Assembly (NCBI RefSeq): GCF_003073045.1
Contig: NC_037591.1
Coordinates: forward strand, 24,523,319 to 24,587,318
Length of the DNA: 64,000 nt
Direction: 5' to 3'
Source of the DNA: Pomacea canaliculata
Taxonomy: Eukaryota; Mollusca; Gastropoda; Architaenioglossa; Ampullariidae
Below the pieces are notes generated by a model that worked only from the letters and a program-made list of their open reading frames with translations, did not search any database and was not told the origin of the DNA. Positions 57,541 to 64,000 of the stretch are shown piece after piece. A program made the translations under genes and the position numbers. The stretch's first letter is position 1; every line of letters begins with the position of its first letter.

Positions 57541-58225
57541 TAAATTTTTAATATTTACTATACATGCTAAAACAACTGAAATTTCTGTGTCAAATAGAAA
57601 ACTGCATGGCATTAAACTCAGATAAACTGAACTGCTTATTTTTAAAAAGCAAAGATCCAATCCATTTAGTACACTTTTAATCACATAAAAATTGCTTTAA
57701 ACAGCTTTAAAATGTAAAAGTTTAATGGGTAGGTCTTTAGTTTCACTCCCAACTTTTTTTTTAATCGGCTCAGGTAAGACCGTACCTTTCCGTGTTCACA
57801 TTCAATTATGTTTCTTATGTGCTGTTCATTCTAGTTTGTTTTTATAAAATAAAATTGAGACTGGGTTGCCATGCTTTAAAAAAACAAAACCACATGGCTA
57901 ACCAGCTGCTATTTCTCAGGTCAGAACAGTTTCTGTTGTTGTTCCAGAAACATTTGTATCCTGTGAATCTGTTTATTGTCAAAAGTCAAAGAATATATTT
58001 TATCCTGCACATCTTGGTTTTACTGATCAGAATTTATCTTCACACACTTTACAGTGGCTATTAAAGCAAGTTTTAGTTAATATTTCTTCATTGTTCTGTT
58101 TGGGAAGGGAATGTGTGTGTATGCACACGTGAGTGTGCTTAACACTGCCGTTTGTTTTCCCTGTATGCTGCTGTCACTCAGGTTTAGTATTGAACAGTTA
58201 ACTTACCCTTGAGCTGATGGTAGAA
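57541..58225. other. Intergenic, nothing recognised
   Basis: No convincing exon or repeat. Confidence 0.35.
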
Positions 58226-58249
58226 CTAATTAAAAAGTAACAATTTCTC

Positions 58250-58600
58250 CTCTAAATATTCTCTGTTCATTAAAGGGGGCGGGGTGTGACTGTGCAGCAG
58301 AGTTCTGTACTTTCTGGAGTTTGTGAATAAGATATGCAGGGCAGCCTGCAAGCCAAGCAAGAAGTTAAAGTAATCAAGCCAAGATAGAATAAACACAGGA
58401 GACAAAGAATATTGGCAGTGCATATAGAGAGAAGGTTGTGGATGAAACTGATCTTACATAGCTCATAGACAGCTGTAACTTGTCTATCAAGGGTTGTCTG
58501 CAGTAATGATGAATTTGACAGATGAGATGAAAGTGGTGATACTCCACTGCATTTATTGGTTGGTCATCTTTATTCAAAAATTACATTTGTGCAATAATCA
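58250..58600 (-). mobile_element. Decayed CR1/L2-group LINE fragment
   Basis: On the minus strand, mixing frames, one reads LDYFN.LLG... and FTNSRKYRTLL, the decayed LDYCNSLLAGCP..L..KLQKVQ stretch of LINE C-termini, like 20640-20880. The sense-strand text ACTTTCTGGAGTTTGTGAA is the reverse complement of the KLQKV codons. Confidence 0.5.
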
Positions 58601-58610
58601 TTTCTGTGTC

Positions 58611-61600
58611 AGTATATATTGTATAAAAGGTTATATTAAAGAAAGCAAAGCCACTTTCACAGCTAGAACTTGATAGCATATGCATTGACATCAAAGTCAT
58701 GCTATCTCTATTTTGCTATTAGCTCCCTATTTGTATAATTACGTCTCCATCAGCATGCTTGACCAAGCTGACAGCTTTGAGAGATGTCTGGAATGAGAAT
58801 GGACACAGCATAAATTTAATATAAGGAACTAAAATAGGATTACAAAAAAAAAAAGCTGATCAATACAAAGAATTGTAAGGCATTTTACTGGTAGAAATTC
58901 ACTGAGCCCCTCCACATAAAAGATGCCATGAAAATACATGGCTTTCTTGTAGTGATTGTACTTGTTTTTAATAACTACTTAGCTTTTTAATTTTCACAAC
59001 AAAGTAAAGAAAATGTTCAGCTTTTGCAAAGAATTACTCTGCTTATGATGCAATACAATGTTTAGAAAAAAGGTAAGCATGTATTTTAGCTAGCAAACAG
59101 CAAAATAGTACCTCCTCAACAATCCACAGCACAAGACTCCAGCAACAAATTTTTAAAATTTTTATTCATCTTCACTCCACTCCGTTTTTACTTCTGACAA
59201 AAGTTGTCAATATTAAGCAAAAAACAACAGAAAAAAATATTGTAAAATATACCGGCCTAATCTTTTCTGGAAAAAAAAACTCCCAGCCCCAAATCAAAAC
59301 TGTCATGAAATAAGTTGCACTCAGTAAAACATTCAAACTTGTTCCAACCCAGGTCAAGATTTTGAAATAAGCGCAATCAACAAACACCTGTTAAAACTGT
59401 CAGCTTAAGTTTTATAAACACATTAAAATTATTTTACATAACATATAATTAGTAACTTGGCTTAACATGCTTCATTTTTCCAGCTCCAACAACAGATTTC
59501 TAAAGTTTCTTTTCTTCCTTAAAATGGACAATTGTGTTAAAAGACATCTTTGACATGTATAGAGAATGAACAGTGTCTACCATACTCCCATGTCTTTGAA
59601 GATATCTTATCACCTCTATCTTTTATTAATATATATTACAGCACAAATATATTACATTGGTTCTCCATTGCTTTCTCCAATTATTTTTTTAAGGCCACAT
59701 GACTAAGGATTACACCAATATCTCAGTGCAACTGCTCAAGACGAAAGATTTTATCATTTGCCAAATTAGCAAAAAGCGAAACTAATGCTGTTTTCTGTCC
59801 AATCTACCTCAAAATGCAAACCTGCTTTTCTTCTTTCAGTTGTACAGTTCACATAGTCTGTAAAACTTAAAAGCTAGATGCCTGCAGAAAAAAAAAGAGG
59901 ACTAAAATAAGTTCACAAAAACATTGGTTATTCCTGTTTCTGTTTGTTTTTGTTTTTTGCTGGCCTTAAAAATGGGAACTTGTTGTGACTCATGCCCTTT
60001 CAGATGAGATACCTGGCATGCACACAAGCTTCAGCTTCAAAAATTTTACTTACATCTGTTGGCAATAGATCCCTAGTAGCTTGCAGAAACTTTATTTTTT
60101 AAAAAAAAAAAGCTTAAAAGAAAATATTGCATTTTCCAGGAAATATTCAGCGCAACCCTCATTATTTACAAACTAACCAGCACCACAATACTACTCCCGC
60201 ACATACAAATATAGATCAAGGTATCATATATTGATCCATCTGATTTAAAGAAGAAAAAAAAGACAGGACACAACTGGCAGACAAGAAGTTTGAGATGACT
60301 AAAATGCTTGGTGCAAGGGAAAAAAACCTGCATAACATACAGGCATACAACAAAATCATACTTTGCAAATATAAGCAATACAAGAAAATAAACCAATAAA
60401 CAGAACTTCCAAGCACTAAAAAATAATAACAAAACTGAAATTCAGTTTACAACTACATAAATTTACAACAAACATATCTTTAAATTTTTGTAATTGACTA
60501 GACCTGATGGGCACAAAATACAAGAAAATAAGTAGAGGTACTAGGAATTTCTACATCAAGTTACCTAAAAGCATTTTCTTATGTTGTAACATATATTTCA
60601 TTTTTTTAGAGTGATAGAATGAGGGAAACTTATCTGGATTTGTAAGTACATTCCATGCGAAGGTGAATCGTTTATAATGTGGATCCATACCAGTTAAATA
60701 CTTTTTTTAAAAACTGCGTGAATGCATAATAATTAAATGGAGCTTTAGCAATGAAAACTGTCATCTGTTAAATTTTCTTATTTTTTAGTTCATTTTAAAT
60801 TGCTGGATGAAATGAAGGAGTGGTGTCCCTGTTTAAGAAAAATCCCATTCATTCACTCTAAAACATCACTATAATTAGTATATACACTTTACATAATATC
60901 AAAATAAGTGGTTATTATGACAGAAAACTAGAACTCATTCCAGCATCATGAAAAAAAAACTTATCTTGTGTATGTTTTGCCAACAATTAAGGAAGGCTAT
61001 TTCCAGTTATAGGTTTAGAAAGAAGAATGTAGAGCTCACTTCGCTAACAATCAAATCCATATGAAACAGAATCACTGTAAAATTTACTGAATAATATTTG
61101 ACTGGCTGCATTTTGAATGAATATTGCTGATTTTAAAAATTTGATCAACTGTACAGCAAGCAAGATGAGGCAATGGTATGATATGTGGTGATAATTATGC
61201 AACCCATCAAGAAATGAGGGAGAACGATAAAATCCAGACTGCATATATATTTTCTGCATGTGCCAAGTTTTCTCTGGCAGTGTGTTCCAAACCATTTAAG
61301 TGTTTGCACTGCTTTCTTTGTCTTGTCCAATGGACTTTATGGGAGATCTATATATAAACATACAAACACGCAAGAATGTTCAAGGATATCACAATTGTCT
61401 CATTCTGAATTTCTATTTGAACACTATGTGAGTAAGAAAGTAGAGACTTGTACACATAAAAGCATGCATCATTCTGACAAATTTAGAAAATAACTACAAG
61501 TCCTTAATATCAATCACAGATAAAAGTTCTGGGCTCAGGTTATTAAATCCAAACTTGTTCTTATAAGCCAATACCTACAGGCTGCTGGCACTTATTATGT

Positions 61601-63055
61601 GTTGCAAGCAACACTGGTTTTTGAGGCATTATTATCTGTCATATGTGCTCACTGCTTTTCGCAGTGGTTATATTTTAGCAAAGAGTTTATGTTGCTAACC
61701 CGTGTGTAGACAGTATAACCTTGGTAAAATTATATATCAAAGAAAAACATTAAAAGAGATTTAAAATATTTTGCAACTGTTAAGTAATACACATAGCCTT
61801 AAAGTAAATATTTAGATATTATCCTAAAACTTATTAAGAATCATGAATCAAATAAAGTCAGAAAATATAAAAGAAACTAAAAAGTACAATGTTTAAAAAT
61901 AGGCACTATTTTAGTAATCTCTTAGCTTGCAAGCACTATTTAAGTGCTGTTTATCATAAAAGTTATTATGAAAAAAAAAAGAACCTACATTCTTGAGATG
62001 CAACCATAGAACCAAAAAATCACCACACACAAAAACTCCTCAAAACTATGACAGATGTCTAGGGATATGTATTACTGCCACATGGTCCCAGTTCTCCCTT
62101 ACTGACTTACCTCACTGGACAATGTTAATTAACAGCATAATTCTGACTGCTGTTCTTTATGCGGAGTGACCACTATAGTTGCACATAAGTATTATCAAAG
62201 TAAGCATATCCATACACGTTTTTTCTGGGCACAGAAATCGTCATAGCTAGCATATCAAGAACAGCAGATTGTGAGAGTGGGAGATACTCATTCAAGTTTT
62301 GAAATCTCAGTCTTATACTCAGCTCAGCACAGTTGTAGAGTGATAAGAGAACAAATGTATACACCACTTTCAATGCTCTTTACACAGTGGTAGAAATTAT
62401 TTCTAACTTCACTTGAGCAGAAGTCATACCACATCAAGATATCCAGACTTTTCCTGCTCAGGAAATCTAACTAGCATTCTCTTAATGTGTCACCCCTGTT
62501 GGAATTAATTATAATTTAGCAAATTTCTGAATATTTTTGCATCTGTCAGCAATCAGTGGAAGGTGCATTATCAGCCTCATGTGTAACACAAAAGATTGTC
62601 CTTTTCAATCCTTCGATGACCTGCATTGACATGTTATGAATTGTCACAAATGAGCATCTGTGGCAAATACAGGAAAAAAATGAGACATCACCCTTACATT
62701 ACCCTTGAGCCCTGGTTGCTACGTTTTGCTATCACAGAAGGCAGCAGACAAAGCGATGACGTGATGTGAAGAAAATTCTAAGCAGACAAATCATGAAAAG
62801 ACATGATAAACTTCTTCCACACAAAACTCTCATAATTAACAAGTGTCACCGATCACACATTTGCAGATTAAAACACCAGTTTCTGTGGTCTGGCTTAAAA
62901 AATAGTTTGGGAGTAGTAGGTGTTATAGTCCATGGTGTTTTTGCAAGATTTTCTGTTCCACGCTGGTTACACCATTAATTCAAAGCCAGATGCAAACCTG
63001 ACCTACAAAATGTTGGTAGAAGAACATGATCCACTTTTCTGGAGTTTTCTACACA
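58611..63055. other. Probable long 3' UTR/intergenic region of the Rab gene
   Basis: About 4.4 kb without supported exons on either strand. It directly follows the Rab stop codon and contains many minus-strand AATAAA candidates, so part is probably the Rab 3' UTR; the end cannot be placed. Confidence 0.35.
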
Positions 63056-63868
63056 TCAGCAGCCACAGCCTTCAGCCTCTGGTGTTTTCTGCTGGTTCTC
63101 CCGTGTAGGCAGCCTCACATTTTCAGAACTTGATGAAAAAATGTCCGTAACATCTTGCTGAGGACTGAGGATCCCAAGTCCTGAGTTAGGATATGTTTCA
63201 TAAAATTTAATTAGCTGTCGAGAAACTTGTAAGAAGGCGTCTTCTATACCTGTAAACAGAAATCAGAGAAAGGTAAATTTTTAGCAACTGCTTCTGGCAG
63301 TCCTTTCTGCCTTCCTTTTTGTACTAAATGTGGACATGTATAAGCATCTCCCTTCTATAATATGTGCTCACCTGTGTTCTTTAAAGCTGATGTCTCAAAA
63401 AATAAGGCATCGATAGAATTGGCATATTCAGCAGCATCTGCTGTGCTAACTTTTCGACCACTCTCAAGGTCACTTTTGTTGCCTAGAAGGCACATCACTG
63501 AAATACCATCACACAATTATTTTCTTTTTGATTTTAAATTCAACAACAAACAGAATGCTATAAGTTCTAAACACTAAGTAGGCACAAGTGAGAAGTCAAG
63601 TCAAACTCATGGAGATGTCATGACTTCTATCAGAAGAAGATAACCAAAGAAAAGATAACTAAACACTCACTTGGAGCATTCAACATGCATCTATATGCCT
63701 TCATCAGCTATAATCAAAGTGACTGGGGTACTTTTTTATGCTTTAAGAAGCAATGTTATTTCTGGTATGTTTGGTTTGTATAGTTTATCATTCTAAAATA
63801 AAAGCCCATATGAAAATCTGAGTATTTGTTTTTCATACCTATGGGAGTATCCACATTCTTTTTCAGTT
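63056..63868 (-). CDS. Rab family small GTPase, C-terminal exons (partial)
   Basis: Three exons on the minus strand: 63868-63839 (30 nt), 63497-63372 and 63249-63056. They join in frame as LKKNVDTPIVMCLLGNKSDL, then ESGRKVSTADAAEYANSIDA, LFFETSALKNTGIEDAFLQV and a tail ending EAEGCGC and stop. NKSD is the G4 and ETSAL the G5 guanine-binding motif; the CGC end is a double geranylgeranylation signal, so the protein is membrane-anchored and acts in vesicle traffic. G1 to G3 lie in exons beyond the right edge. Splicing the 30-nt microexon to the next exon is required to create the normal P-I-V-M-C-L-L-G-N-K strand. The subfamily is uncertain; the Rab5/21/22 group is possible. Confidence 0.85.
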
Positions 63869-64000
63869 CTGAAATAAAAAAAAATTTCTATGAAACTGGA
63901 AAATATGATTTCAGAAAATTACTATCCAAAGTACAAAATGTAATTACACTTGAGCATTATACCACAAAATAAAGTTAAATGTCTTCCACATATCCAAATT

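Noticed and set aside
63671-63707. Extra 37-nt Rab exon with apparent splice sites
   Set aside because: Including it puts a stop in frame or spoils the strand before NKSD; direct joining of 63839 to 63497 gives a perfect Rab sequence.

Overview
The window looks like animal nuclear DNA, most likely from a mollusc (probably a gastropod). It is AT-rich and intron-containing, with multi-exon genes, GT..AG introns, several families of LINE and hAT-type debris, and an expanded cluster of TRIM-type genes of the kind known to be expanded in lophotrochozoans. The species assignment is inference; nothing in the window fixes it.

Positions 2.4-48.3 kb hold a cluster of tripartite-motif genes, named TRIM-A to TRIM-F here. 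Each intact member has the same plan: a noncoding 5' part joined by a conserved 3' splice site, a coding exon of about 172 codons with a C3HC4 RING finger and a B-box2, a phase-0 intron, and a coding exon of about 395-408 codons with a coiled coil and a degenerate beta-propeller whose last blades look NHL-like. TRIM-A (2461-4761, -), TRIM-B (16241-18494, -), TRIM-E (36274-38412, +) and TRIM-F (45673-48234, -) have open frames. TRIM-D (29598-31863, -) is frameshifted in the second exon. TRIM-C (24314-25870, -) is a clear pseudogene that has lost most of its RING/B-box. Smaller relics of the second exon lie near 13.8, 43.7 and 51.0-51.6 kb. TRIM-A, -B and -D sit in three diverged copies of a roughly 6 kb segmental duplication; TRIM-E and -F are more distant paralogues.

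The spacers are full of mobile DNA. They include a nearly full-length APE-type LINE of about 3.2 kb with an 11-bp target-site duplication (39284-42521, -), other LINE fragments at 15.1, 19.0-20.9, 43.0, 57.3 and 58.3 kb, and at least four short hAT-like non-autonomous elements. Three of these have perfect 8-bp target duplications (38701-39054, 44276-44475, 51179-51541) and one lies in the TRIM-E intron (36869-37043). There is also a two-copy repeat carrying a 14-bp minisatellite and a 36-bp perfect palindrome, and several tandem duplications.

Two single-copy genes close the window. A five-exon MIF4G-domain gene resembling CTIF/MIF4GD (52964-55460, +) is complete. The 3' exons of a Rab GTPase gene (63056-63868, -) run off the right edge, including a 30-nt microexon.

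The TRIM proteins are predicted E3 ubiquitin ligases. The tandem duplication, patchwork divergence and frequent gene death fit a fast-evolving recognition family, possibly innate immune, but that role is inference.
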